Source of the DNA: CAYTOF01 sp964439435
GTDB taxonomy: Bacteria; Bacillota; Clostridia; Oscillospirales; QAMX01
DNA length: 29,385 nucleotides
Reading direction: 5' to 3'
NCBI GenBank assembly: GCA_964439435.1
Contig: CAYTOF010000027.1
Location: forward strand, 1 to 29,385
In this document: in pieces, positions 1 to 7,701 of the stretch
Position numbering within the stretch: position 1 is the first letter of the stretch
How the letters are laid out: the number at the start of each line of letters is the position of its first letter
Translations under genes and position numbers: made by a program
The notes under the pieces: model-generated
Database searches by the model: none
What the model was told of the DNA's origin: nothing
Seen by the model: only the letters and a program-made list of their open reading frames with translations

Positions 1-814
1 TCTTCACGTCGGAATTCTCTCGTACAAATGAGCAAAACTCCTTAAGATAAGGATAGGTACAATCCTCGTAGACATCGCATGAGACATACGGACCTAATTG
101 TGTGCCCAGGTCTCCATTGAGCTCAATACTGTCAACCCAACCAGGCATGTGTTTTAGCATTTTTGAGAATCTTGCCTTTGCGCTATCCAACCTGGTGCTA
201 TTTCTATCCTTGAACACTTGAGGTTCAGTATACATAAGGCAACATTCTTCAATCTCTCCAAAATAACCCGGAAATCCGCAAAGCATTGTGAAAAAATCAG
301 TTTCTTTATGAATGCGTTCAGCTTCGTCAGAGAATAATCTCCACCATTCATCATCAGAAATATTCCATAAATCCACGCCGCCATCACCATCAAAGAAAAA
401 TCCATTTTTTGGCATTATACTTCTTCGGTCAGGTTGCTGCAGATTGTATAAATGCCAAGCACCATTATTTTGAAGAACCGGCTTCAATGCTTCTGGCACA
501 GTGAACTCATACTTATCCCGTACACGCCAGCGCCGTGTCTTGGGATAACCTGGATGTAGTACGATTGTATCGATGTGAAATCTCTCAATAATGTCGATAT
601 TTACACGGGCAAGATATTGTCCCGGATCGATTACCTCGACATTATCTGTATCAAGTCCGAGATATTCACGAAGGTTGAAATAGGCAAATGCAGAGATACC
701 GGTGGAGTAGTGACATCCCAAATCAATTGGCATCCTGTCAACGGGCTTGCGTTCAATCGCACGCCGTACCCTCTCTCTTCGTGACAAATATTCTTTACGG
801 TTCGAGTTTGCCAT
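1..814 (-). CDS. Uroporphyrinogen decarboxylase (URO-D)-like protein, C-terminus beyond the window
   Basis: The minus strand is open from an ATG at 812-814 to the left edge, about 271 codons with no stop, so the gene is cut by the window. The N-terminus contains RRERVRRAIERKPVDRMPID, the typical opening of URO-D-fold proteins of the uroporphyrinogen decarboxylase / corrinoid methyltransferase (MtaA, CmuA) superfamily, followed by a Cys-containing segment LGCHYST. In clostridial sugar operons such paralogues are common and are probably not haem enzymes, but the real substrate is unknown. A GGAG ribosome binding site (821-824) overlaps the stop region of the upstream alpha-mannosidase gene, and only ten bases separate the two, so they are co-transcribed and probably coupled. 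The family call is reasonably sure; the function is open. No frameshift is seen in the visible part. Confidence 0.75.
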   Translation of the reverse strand, partial: MANSNRKEYLSRRERVRRAIERKPVDRMPIDLGCHYSTGISAFAYFNLREYLGLDTDNVEVIDPGQYLARVNIDIIERFHIDTIVLHPGYPKTRRWRVRDKYEFTVPEALKPVLQNNGAWHLYNLQQPDRRSIMPKNGFFFDGDGGVDLWNISDDEWWRLFSDEAERIHKETDFFTMLCGFPGYFGEIEECCLMYTEPQVFKDRNSTRLDSAKARFSKMLKHMPGWVDSIELNGDLGTQLGPYVSCDVYEDCTYPYLKEFCSFVRENSDVK

Positions 815-824
815 AATAGACTCC

Positions 825-3320
825 CTATTTTACAATGCCTTCAAGGAAATTGACTATTTCGACGGAACCCTCAGATTTGATCCTATAGGTTTTTATCTCA
901 TGGGGGTTTAAATCAGCATTGAAAGAGATATTCAATAAATCAAGGTTTATAACCGCATTTGTCTTTATTCCTTTGGCTTCATAGCACCGAAGAATCATAT
1001 CATCTGAATCATCTTCAGAAAATTTAAGAGCTGTAACAATTATATTCTCTTCACTGATGGATAGAAAACTTTTTTTCTGTGGAAACTCACCCTTGTGGAA
1101 CCCTTCAGGTACGGGCACCGGCTGATTGTTGAACATGGCAGATTCTTTTACAATGTCAGATTTTTCTACATCACCTTCATGAAGATAAATACCATATTCA
1201 AACCTCTGAAGCCCTTCATCGGTGAATGAAAAATCTGCATCAGGTCTATGGGAATAATGGTCAGCAAATATGACATTTCTTAGTGCTGTCAATCGCAGCT
1301 CATTTCCCGGACAATCATAACTGTATTTTGAATCAGTTATAATGGAAATACCTTGTTTTCCTTGAGCACAGTCAGTAGTAATATCAGCCCAAGCAAGAGC
1401 GGGCTCTTCTTCGCCGTTGCATGGACGCTTAATATAGCCACATGGTATTTCATAAGTTGAAATACCGTTTGCTCCGACGGCGGGGAAAGCAATTTTTAAC
1501 ATGGTAAATTCTTCTTGCCAAATAGCTTTACATTCAACACGTAGTGTTTTTTGATTGGCAGAAAGAGAAAAGTTTTGTGTCAGTATTGAATTGCCAAACT
1601 TATGCTTTGTCCTAATAAGTGCACGCATCGGTCCTGATTCAATTAGCCTAATAGAAATAAGCTCCATTTGTCCTTTTAAGTCATGGAATTTGAATACCAT
1701 ATGCGCCCAAGTATCAGTTTTGTGATCGTCTATGACATCAAGACGAGCACCGAGTGAAGATAAATATTCATTTCCTTTTGAGTCTGCAAGCGACGAGATA
1801 AAGCCTGTTTCACGGCAAAATCTGACTCTCATGTGTTCATTTTCAATTGTCAATGATTGAGCATGTACTCCGGTTTTCACAGCACCATTTTTCTTTGTCC
1901 GAGCATGTAACCAATATGTCGCATACCCCATCGCTGGAATATCAGCAAGGAACAACGTATCCAGATGCGAGTCGTTAGACCGGGAGGAGCGCACATTTTG
2001 ATAGGGAACAAGATGGCCTTCACTGTCTTCAACAACTTCGGAGGGGTGATATGTTTGAACAGGAACAGACACATCGAAACTCAAGGGATTGAATACAACA
2101 ACGGGACGTGGAAATCCGGAAGGAGCGCTTTGATGGCGAACTTCACTGTAAGTATCTTCATCTCCATCAACAGGCTTTGAAACACCTTCAATCCAGGTGT
2201 TGATGCCGCGTGTAATACGCAATATGGCATTGTTTTCTGCACGAGCGGAAATAGTTAAAGCATGTCCCATTGAGTCGCGAACGTCATCATAAGCCTCTCT
2301 GATGGAACAGCCATCAAAGATATCATGAAATTGGTTAAAAAGAACATCTTTCCATGCAGTCTTAATAGCTTGATTTGCTTTTGGCAATTTAGATGTTATC
2401 GTCGCTACGGTACTCCACATTTCTGCACTCACGAGTGCATTTTCAGCCATTCTATTTAACTTTTTCACTTCACTCATAGCACTGTAACAACCACTGGCAT
2501 GATGCTGCAAATCGTCATTCCAGGAAGGCACATCCAATGGTTTGGCCAAAACATCTTTGAAGTAGATGTCAGGTGATGAATATTTTAAGCCAATGCCTTC
2601 TGCCAAATCTTTTTTACGACCTAAATGCTCAATGTCAAATCTTGTTGGGCCACCGCCATGGTTTCCGACGCCATAAAACAACATCATATCATGACCTGTT
2701 TTCGTGATTCGCTCTTCTGAGTTATTGATTTCTTTATCAAGTGAAGCTTGGCCACTGGAACCATATCCTGAAGGAATTCGATATGTTAAGACTTTTGAGC
2801 CATCCGGAGATTCCCACCAAAATAGGTTTTCTGGTATTTCTGGATTTTCGTATGTACCGGGCCTATGCATAACATAGTTGTCCATGCCTCCTAGCTTTAG
2901 GAGCTGCGGGATCATTGCGCAGTGACCAAACGAATCTACGTTATAACCTGTACTACACGTGACGCCAAATTTCTCGTAGTAATAGAGCTGACTGTAGAGT
3001 GCATGTCTCGCAAAACTCTCCCCAGAGGGCATATTGCAGTCCGGCTGCACCCACCATCCGTTGACAGGAACCCAACGTCCTTCTTTCACTCGCACAGCAA
3101 TTTCAGCAAACATATCAGGATCTATTTCTTCGACCCATTCATAATATGATGCAGAAGAGCACGTAAAGATAAAATCTGGATACTCATTCAACCTATCTAA
3201 AGCTGACCTGAAGGTTTGCAATACCTCTCCGCATCCTTCTTGCCAACGCCACAACCATATGGGATCTAGATGCGCATTCCCGATAAGATGGATAGTTGAA
3301 TTATTCTCTTTTTTGATCAT
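825..3320 (-). CDS. Alpha-mannosidase, glycoside hydrolase family 38
   Basis: An 831-residue GH38 enzyme expected to hydrolyse alpha-linked mannose from oligosaccharides. The N-terminal catalytic domain has the zinc-binding motif NAHLDPIWLWRW (His17 and Asp19), the probable nucleophile Asp129 in GYNVDSFGH, and a further zinc His in GNHGGGP. The middle domain carries FNQFHDIFDG, the usual GH38 signature, and the C-terminal half is the beta-sandwich region. There is no signal peptide, so it acts in the cytoplasm on imported or phosphorylated saccharides. An in-frame GTG four codons upstream is possible, but the AGGTG ribosome binding site at about 3324-3329 favours the ATG at 3318-3320. It lies 40 bases downstream of a ROK sugar kinase and just ahead of the URO-D-like gene, which suggests the released sugar is phosphorylated by the neighbour. 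The exact linkage specificity cannot be read from the sequence. Confidence 0.93.
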   Translation of the reverse strand: MIKKENNSTIHLIGNAHLDPIWLWRWQEGCGEVLQTFRSALDRLNEYPDFIFTCSSASYYEWVEEIDPDMFAEIAVRVKEGRWVPVNGWWVQPDCNMPSGESFARHALYSQLYYYEKFGVTCSTGYNVDSFGHCAMIPQLLKLGGMDNYVMHRPGTYENPEIPENLFWWESPDGSKVLTYRIPSGYGSSGQASLDKEINNSEERITKTGHDMMLFYGVGNHGGGPTRFDIEHLGRKKDLAEGIGLKYSSPDIYFKDVLAKPLDVPSWNDDLQHHASGCYSAMSEVKKLNRMAENALVSAEMWSTVATITSKLPKANQAIKTAWKDVLFNQFHDIFDGCSIREAYDDVRDSMGHALTISARAENNAILRITRGINTWIEGVSKPVDGDEDTYSEVRHQSAPSGFPRPVVVFNPLSFDVSVPVQTYHPSEVVEDSEGHLVPYQNVRSSRSNDSHLDTLFLADIPAMGYATYWLHARTKKNGAVKTGVHAQSLTIENEHMRVRFCRETGFISSLADSKGNEYLSSLGARLDVIDDHKTDTWAHMVFKFHDLKGQMELISIRLIESGPMRALIRTKHKFGNSILTQNFSLSANQKTLRVECKAIWQEEFTMLKIAFPAVGANGISTYEIPCGYIKRPCNGEEEPALAWADITTDCAQGKQGISIITDSKYSYDCPGNELRLTALRNVIFADHYSHRPDADFSFTDEGLQRFEYGIYLHEGDVEKSDIVKESAMFNNQPVPVPEGFHKGEFPQKKSFLSISEENIIVTALKFSEDDSDDMILRCYEAKGIKTNAVINLDLLNISFNADLNPHEIKTYRIKSEGSVEIVNFLEGIVK

Positions 3321-3360
3321 AACACACCTCACATGTATAATAAATGGTTTTAAATAACGA

Positions 3361-4347
3361 TTATAAGGTAATAAACTTATTGAAAGCGATGCTTAGAGCA
3401 GCGATATTACCAATGCTATCACCGAGTTTTGCAGCAACAATTCGGCAAGCGCTGGCTGCTGAAGGTATACACTCTTTTCTAATAACAGCATCCATCTCCT
3501 TTCGTAGAAGCTGTTCGCTGCGCTCAAAGATAGATCCTAACACAATTAAATCAGGGTTTAGCAAATCGATCATAATAGAAAGAGCTTTACCAAGATGAGC
3601 ACCACATTCACGATAAACCTCGATGGCTGTTTCATCGCCTTCAATAGCAGCCATAGCAATACTTTTAGCACTAACTCCATCTAATTCTGAAAAAGACTTA
3701 CAGTATGAAGTAGTTTTGCCGGCTTGCAGTTGTTCCATAGCTGCGATTTTACCTAGCTGTGCAATTCCGCCTCCACTGCAAAAACCTTCGACAGATCCGC
3801 GCTTAGAAAATCCAACCGGACCTTGATCGCTCAATCTAACGTGGCCTATTTCGCCAGCTAAATCACTAGTTCCGGAGTAAAGTTGGCCATTTAAAATTAA
3901 ACCAGCTCCAAAACCTGTCCCCATTGTACAAAATATCATATTACGAGATCCTTTGCCGGCACCAAACTTCCACTCGGCTAGTGCACATGCATTTGCATCA
4001 TTTTGAAGAGCGACTGGTATAGTAAATAGTTTCTGGAAATAATCAACAATTTTGACATTATCCCATCCCGGTAAATTGGGAGGGGACATAATGATGCCTT
4101 TTTCACTGTCCAAAGGTCCTCCACAACTGATACCGATGGTTGAAATGGGGTATTTGTTAATCATCTTTGATAATATTGGAGATAGAATCTCAAGCATAGC
4201 AGTTGCGGGAATGCCTGTGTCAGTGGGTATTTCTATACGTTCAAGTAGTTCAATATTGTCGCCAATTGGCGAAATAACACCAGAGATGACAGCGCTTTTA
4301 GTTCCGCCTATATCAAGACCGGCAAGGTAGATTTTTTTATGTTCCAT
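3361..4347 (-). CDS. ROK-family sugar kinase lacking the canonical zinc-cysteine motif
   Basis: A 328-residue ROK kinase (repressor/ORF/kinase family), predicted to phosphorylate a hexose or N-acylhexosamine with ATP. Visible motifs are the phosphate-binding LAGLDIGGTKSAVISG near the N-terminus, the catalytic-region NDANACALAEW, and the second phosphate loop MGTGFGAGLILNG. The signature GEIGHVRL is present, but where most ROK proteins have the CxCGxxGCxE zinc site this protein reads KRGSVEGFCSGGG, with only one Cys. No DNA-binding helix-turn-helix precedes the kinase, so it is an enzyme and not a repressor. A longer in-frame start (4395) would overlap the upstream gene; the ATG at 4345-4347 has AGGAG at 4352-4356 and is preferred. 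It sits between a metallo-hydrolase and the alpha-mannosidase, so mannose is a plausible substrate, by context only. Confidence 0.88.
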   Translation of the reverse strand: MEHKKIYLAGLDIGGTKSAVISGVISPIGDNIELLERIEIPTDTGIPATAMLEILSPILSKMINKYPISTIGISCGGPLDSEKGIIMSPPNLPGWDNVKIVDYFQKLFTIPVALQNDANACALAEWKFGAGKGSRNMIFCTMGTGFGAGLILNGQLYSGTSDLAGEIGHVRLSDQGPVGFSKRGSVEGFCSGGGIAQLGKIAAMEQLQAGKTTSYCKSFSELDGVSAKSIAMAAIEGDETAIEVYRECGAHLGKALSIMIDLLNPDLIVLGSIFERSEQLLRKEMDAVIRKECIPSAASACRIVAAKLGDSIGNIAALSIAFNKFITL

Positions 4348-4355
4348 GTTAACTC

Positions 4356-5177
4356 CTAAAATAAAATATTTCTCTGCCACAAGCGGGGCACACAAGCATC
4401 AATATATGGGTTTATAGAAAGGAATTCATCAATTATCATCCCAGCATGCATATAAGTCCATATCTTCGATAATTGACGGTCTGTGGCATAAAGATGAGTC
4501 AAAACAACTTTTTTTGGAGAAAAATAATTATAAAAATTTGCATAATCATCAAGCATTTCATATTCAGACAAGCTACTGTCATCGCCTAGCCAAACATGTG
4601 CAAAAACACAATCTACAACTGCATTTGTGTTCAGTTTGGATGGAGAATAATCCCTAATGTCACCGGGGAACAAAATACTATTGTCACCGTGGCTAAAACG
4701 ATAGCCCAGTTCGTCAGTTCCAGCACCATTGTTTTTTCGATAATGAAGGCTTTCAAAAGCTTCAATTTCAATTTCATTTATATTGATTTTTGTTTGAGGT
4801 TTTACCTCAACGCAGGCAGGATAGAAACTATTGACAATTTGATTAAATCGGTTTACTGCAAAATACGGTAAAATTAGCGGAACATTAGTTTTGCCAATAG
4901 CAGAAATAAAGTTTTTATCTAAATGATCCGAGTGCGCATGGGTTATGACGACAAAATCGAGGTCTTCTAACAGTTTTTGCGAGATGATGGAGCCATTGGG
5001 AATGCGCAGGTCCATACCCCAAAACGCATTGCCAGTTTTGAACAGATATCCGGAAGGAGACACAATCCAAAAGCAACTTTTATTAACGCTACGAGCCTCA
5101 TGAAAAATATGAGCAACCCTATGCGTGAAATTGAGCTTATAATAATTGTCAAAAGCTATTTTCCATTGCTCTTTCAT
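4356..5177 (-). CDS. Metallo-beta-lactamase-fold hydrolase, possibly UlaG-like
   Basis: A 273-residue cytoplasmic protein with the metallo-beta-lactamase fold. The metal motif HxHxDH is clear as VVITHAHSDHLD near residue 80. It is followed by the ordered features expected of the fold: an IEIEAFESLH strand, FPGDIRDYS carrying the metal-bridging Asp, a mid His in VFAHVWLGDD, and VVLTHLY near residue 225. The general layout recalls the UlaG / L-ascorbate-6-phosphate lactonase branch, which includes sugar lactonases, but this is not certain. Position in a sugar operon, directly ahead of a ROK kinase (stop overlapping that gene's ribosome binding site), supports a role on a sugar derivative such as a lactone or phosphoester. 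The start has AAGGA upstream at good spacing. Fold call is strong, substrate unknown. Confidence 0.8.
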   Translation of the reverse strand: MKEQWKIAFDNYYKLNFTHRVAHIFHEARSVNKSCFWIVSPSGYLFKTGNAFWGMDLRIPNGSIISQKLLEDLDFVVITHAHSDHLDKNFISAIGKTNVPLILPYFAVNRFNQIVNSFYPACVEVKPQTKININEIEIEAFESLHYRKNNGAGTDELGYRFSHGDNSILFPGDIRDYSPSKLNTNAVVDCVFAHVWLGDDSSLSEYEMLDDYANFYNYFSPKKVVLTHLYATDRQLSKIWTYMHAGMIIDEFLSINPYIDACVPRLWQRNILF

Positions 5178-5246
5178 ATGGGAACATCCTTATGTTTAGT
5201 TTGAATACTAAAAAATATTTTGAAAGAATATCTACTGGCATCTAAA

Positions 5247-6088
5247 TTAAGAACTGTAAGAAGAGATAATTGCGGATCGCAAAAGAAAAACACTATCTAT
5301 AAGAGCGTTTAGCGAATCGATCTTATCTAAAAAGTGTGAGTGGGAAATCTCGAGGTTATAAATACCTTTATAGTTTGCATTATTCAATGCATTAACATAG
5401 TTGTTTATTGGCAAATCGGTATCAGTCAGTGGAAAATGTGTCACTTCATTAACTAGCCCATGAATATGCGTGTGCTTGACAATTCGAAGATCATCTGTTT
5501 GCGGTAAATATAAGGGGTTGTCGTTGAAATGCTTCATATTGTAATAATAATGGCCGAAATCAAAACATGCGCCTGCAATACCGGACAAATTAACAATGTT
5601 CATTACATCATCCCAATCATCTCCTGGGTCAACAATCCCTTTTCTTCTGTTATTTTCCAAGACCAATTTTAGAGGGTAGCCAATTTTCTGAGAGTAATTA
5701 TTATAGTGCTCAAGCTTAGAGACTGTGAGATTTAAATTTTCGTTTCTATCATTGGTTGATTTTAGAGCATGCACTACAACCACAATATTCTTTTGGGGAT
5801 TTTTAGGAAGTGAGAAAAAAATTCATCTACTGAATTATAGTTTAGAGTTGAGTGTACAGTCAAGTCTAAACTATGTTCTTTGAGAAAAGTATATATTTGA
5901 TCGGTAACATTATTCAACAGATGAGGCCCGATGGCACGAAGCTCTATAGAAGAAACACCTATATCGTTCAATTTGGCAAGAAATTCAAATAAGCTATATG
6001 GTGTGTTTAGCGCCGGAAAAACTGTTGATTTATTGATATTCCCGTCAAACACAGAAGGGGGTAGTGATACACCTATTTTCGGCAACAT
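5247..6088 (-). pseudogene. Xylose-isomerase-like TIM-barrel (sugar phosphate isomerase/epimerase) gene with one frameshift
   Basis: Two overlapping reading frames on the minus strand (6088-5774 and 5783-5247) together make one protein of about 280 residues, the normal size of the sugar phosphate isomerase/epimerase family. The first begins MLPKIGVSLPPSVFDGN and contains IGVSSIELRAIG, a typical first-barrel-strand segment; the second holds KLVLENNRRKG, ACFDFGHYYY and KHTHIHG, which look like the metal-binding strands of the barrel. Adding one base in the run of seven A (plus strand 5815-5821) joins the frames without an intervening stop. The start ATG (6086-6088) has GGAG eight bases upstream. 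It is the first gene of the leftward operon. It may be a true pseudogene, a slippage-decoded gene, or a homopolymer sequencing error; the conserved motifs on both sides argue that any loss is recent. Confidence 0.72.
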
Positions 6089-6111
6089 GATGATACTCCA
6101 ATTTGAAACTC

Positions 6112-6133
6112 TGATATAATATCAATTATATCA
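6112..6133. promoter_or_regulatory. Perfect inverted repeat, candidate operator
   Basis: The 22-bp sequence TGATATAAT-ATCA-ATTATATCA has two perfect 9-bp arms around a 4-bp centre. It overlaps the -10 box and predicted start site of the leftward promoter, and there is no T-run after it, so an operator is more likely than a terminator. The protein that would bind is not in this window. AT-rich palindromes can arise by chance, which limits confidence. Confidence 0.5.
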
Positions 6134-6153
6134 AATTTATATTATCATTACAA
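6125..6153 (-). promoter_or_regulatory. Candidate sigma-A promoter of the leftward mannosidase operon
   Basis: On the minus strand a perfect TATAAT (-10, plus-strand 6125-6130) is preceded by TTGTAA (-35, 6148-6153) at a 17-bp spacing. Transcription would begin near 6118, about 30 bases before the ATG of the TIM-barrel gene. The -10 lies inside the right arm of a perfect inverted repeat, which makes it a likely site of repression. Judged by eye only. Confidence 0.55.
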
Positions 6154-6206
6154 CCTTGAATGATGTTATCGGGAATTTGAAAGGATGAATAATCCCTATA
6201 ATTGAT

Positions 6207-6235
6207 TTGAAATATGCATTGTTTTTAAATACAAT
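6207..6235 (+). promoter_or_regulatory. Candidate upstream promoter of the rhamnose/2-oxo-acid dehydrogenase operon
   Basis: TTGAAA (6207-6212) and TACAAT (6230-6235) are separated by 17 bp, each one base off the sigma-A consensus. It would start transcription near 6242, about 130 bases ahead of the E2 start. Just upstream is an imperfect inverted repeat (TTATCGGGA 6166-6174 and TCCCTATAA 6193-6201, one mismatch) that could bind a regulator. Confidence 0.45.
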
Positions 6236-6285
6236 TATTCTGTTTGCGATAGTCTATAATAATGTCGTATTAAGTTAAACCGCAG

Positions 6286-6314
6286 TTGCAAAAAGGTGTT
6301 TGATGATATATAAT
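6286..6314 (+). promoter_or_regulatory. Candidate proximal promoter of the rhamnose/2-oxo-acid dehydrogenase operon
   Basis: TTGCAA (6286-6291) and a perfect TATAAT (6309-6314) are separated by 17 bp. Predicted transcription starts near 6321, giving a leader of about 50 bases that holds the GAAAGGAGGG ribosome binding site at 6351-6360. This is the better placed of the two rightward candidates. Confidence 0.5.
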
Positions 6315-6372
6315 TTATAAAAAGATAACTTCATAAAACCATTAACTCTTGAAAGGAGGGTGTCTGTCATAT

Positions 6373-7653
6373 ATGGCGAATTTAGTCTTAATGCCACAAC
6401 TGGGCATTTCAGAAGATACCGCTTTAATTTCTCAGTGGCATGTTAGTATTGGTGACGAAATTAAAACAGGCCAAAAGCTGTTCACTTTAGAAACCGGTAA
6501 GGCTTCTTATGATTATGAAAGTGAGCTTGATGGTTTTGTGCTCAAATTACTTTACGCCGAAGGAGACGAAGTCTCCATAAAAGCACCGGTCTGTGTGATT
6601 GGTGAAAAAAATGAAGAGATTTCTTTAGATTCCCTAGGTGTTTCGGGAGAGACAGCTTCCGAATATGTCCGAAATAGCGAAAGTATTAAAGAGCAAGTGA
6701 AAGAAGAATTGCCATCACACACTACAGCGCATTTAAAGTCTATAGATGGATTTGTTGCTGCATCTCCCAGAGCAAGAACGCTTGCTGATAAAAGCCTGGT
6801 AAATATTAATGAGGTTGTTCCTTCGGGACCGGAAGGACGAATAATCGAAAGAGATGTAAATTTATTTCTGGACTCAAGGCATCATATCAGAAACATCAAA
6901 AGTGATTCAAATGAAGTCATCTCTGATATACCAAAACGGAAGAGTATCGAACGTGAAGCCGCAGACAACTTCACCGATAAACCACTCTCACGCATACGCA
7001 AAATAATCGCCCATGCTATGACCGAGTCACTGTCGAAATCAGCCCAGTTAACCTTAAATGCGAGTTTTGATGCAACAGCGCTCTTGTTATTTCGAAAATC
7101 TGCAAAGTCCGGTGTCATTCATGGATATGATAAATTATCAATAAATGATATGATTCTATTTGCTGTATCGCGTATAGTATTAGAGCATGACGATGTAAAC
7201 GCACATTTTACTGATGAGAAAATACGAAATTTTAAGGATGTTCATCTGGGATTTGCATGTGATACAGAAAGAGGCCTTGTTGTTCCGGTAATACATCATG
7301 CACAACGATATAACCTATTAGAAATGAGCGCTCATGCAAAAAGATTGGCTTCTTCTGCTCAGGCTGGAAATATTCTACCTGAGGAAATGCAAGGAGGCAC
7401 GTTTACGGTGACTAATCTGGGAGCCTTGGGTGTAGCCAGCTTTACCCCCATTATTTATCCTCCGCAAACTGCAATTCTTGGCGTCTGTTCAATTGAGACA
7501 AAAGTAAAGATAATGAACGGCACACCTCACTATTATGATGCCATGGGTCTCTCATTGACATTCGATCACAGAGCGCTTGATGGCGCTCCTGCTGCGAGGT
7601 TTTTGAAAGCACTCTGTGAGAGACTTGAAAATTTTCCATTGTTACTTGCTTAA
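6373..7653 (+). CDS. Dihydrolipoamide acyltransferase (E2) of a 2-oxo-acid dehydrogenase-type complex
   Basis: A 426-residue E2 with all three parts. An N-terminal lipoyl domain (about residues 1-78) has the lipoyl-lysine site LETGKASYD (Lys43). An E1/E3-binding domain follows at about 128-167, seen in ASPRARTLADK and GPEGRIIERDV. The C-terminal catalytic domain has TNLGALGV and DHRALDG, holding the active-site His (about 399) and Asp. It would move an acyl group from E1 to CoA. An upstream TTG (6349) is in frame but sits on the ribosome binding site; the ATG at 6373 is preferred, although its 13-base spacing is rather long. It is the first gene of a ten-gene plus-strand operon, ahead of E3 and E1, an order different from the usual E1-E2-E3. 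The acyl substrate could be pyruvate, a branched oxo-acid, or an acetoin-like compound. Confidence 0.93.
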   Translation: MANLVLMPQLGISEDTALISQWHVSIGDEIKTGQKLFTLETGKASYDYESELDGFVLKLLYAEGDEVSIKAPVCVIGEKNEEISLDSLGVSGETASEYVRNSESIKEQVKEELPSHTTAHLKSIDGFVAASPRARTLADKSLVNINEVVPSGPEGRIIERDVNLFLDSRHHIRNIKSDSNEVISDIPKRKSIEREAADNFTDKPLSRIRKIIAHAMTESLSKSAQLTLNASFDATALLLFRKSAKSGVIHGYDKLSINDMILFAVSRIVLEHDDVNAHFTDEKIRNFKDVHLGFACDTERGLVVPVIHHAQRYNLLEMSAHAKRLASSAQAGNILPEEMQGGTFTVTNLGALGVASFTPIIYPPQTAILGVCSIETKVKIMNGTPHYYDAMGLSLTFDHRALDGAPAARFLKALCERLENFPLLLA

Positions 7654-7701
7654 CAGAAAAACCTAACAAAGCATCTAATCCATTTTCATTAAGGAGCTTT
7701 T

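Noticed and set aside
6255..6260. A further TATAAT in the divergent region
   Set aside because: The matching -35 position (CAATTA at 17 bp) is poor; the neighbouring pairs at 6207-6235 and 6286-6314 are better.
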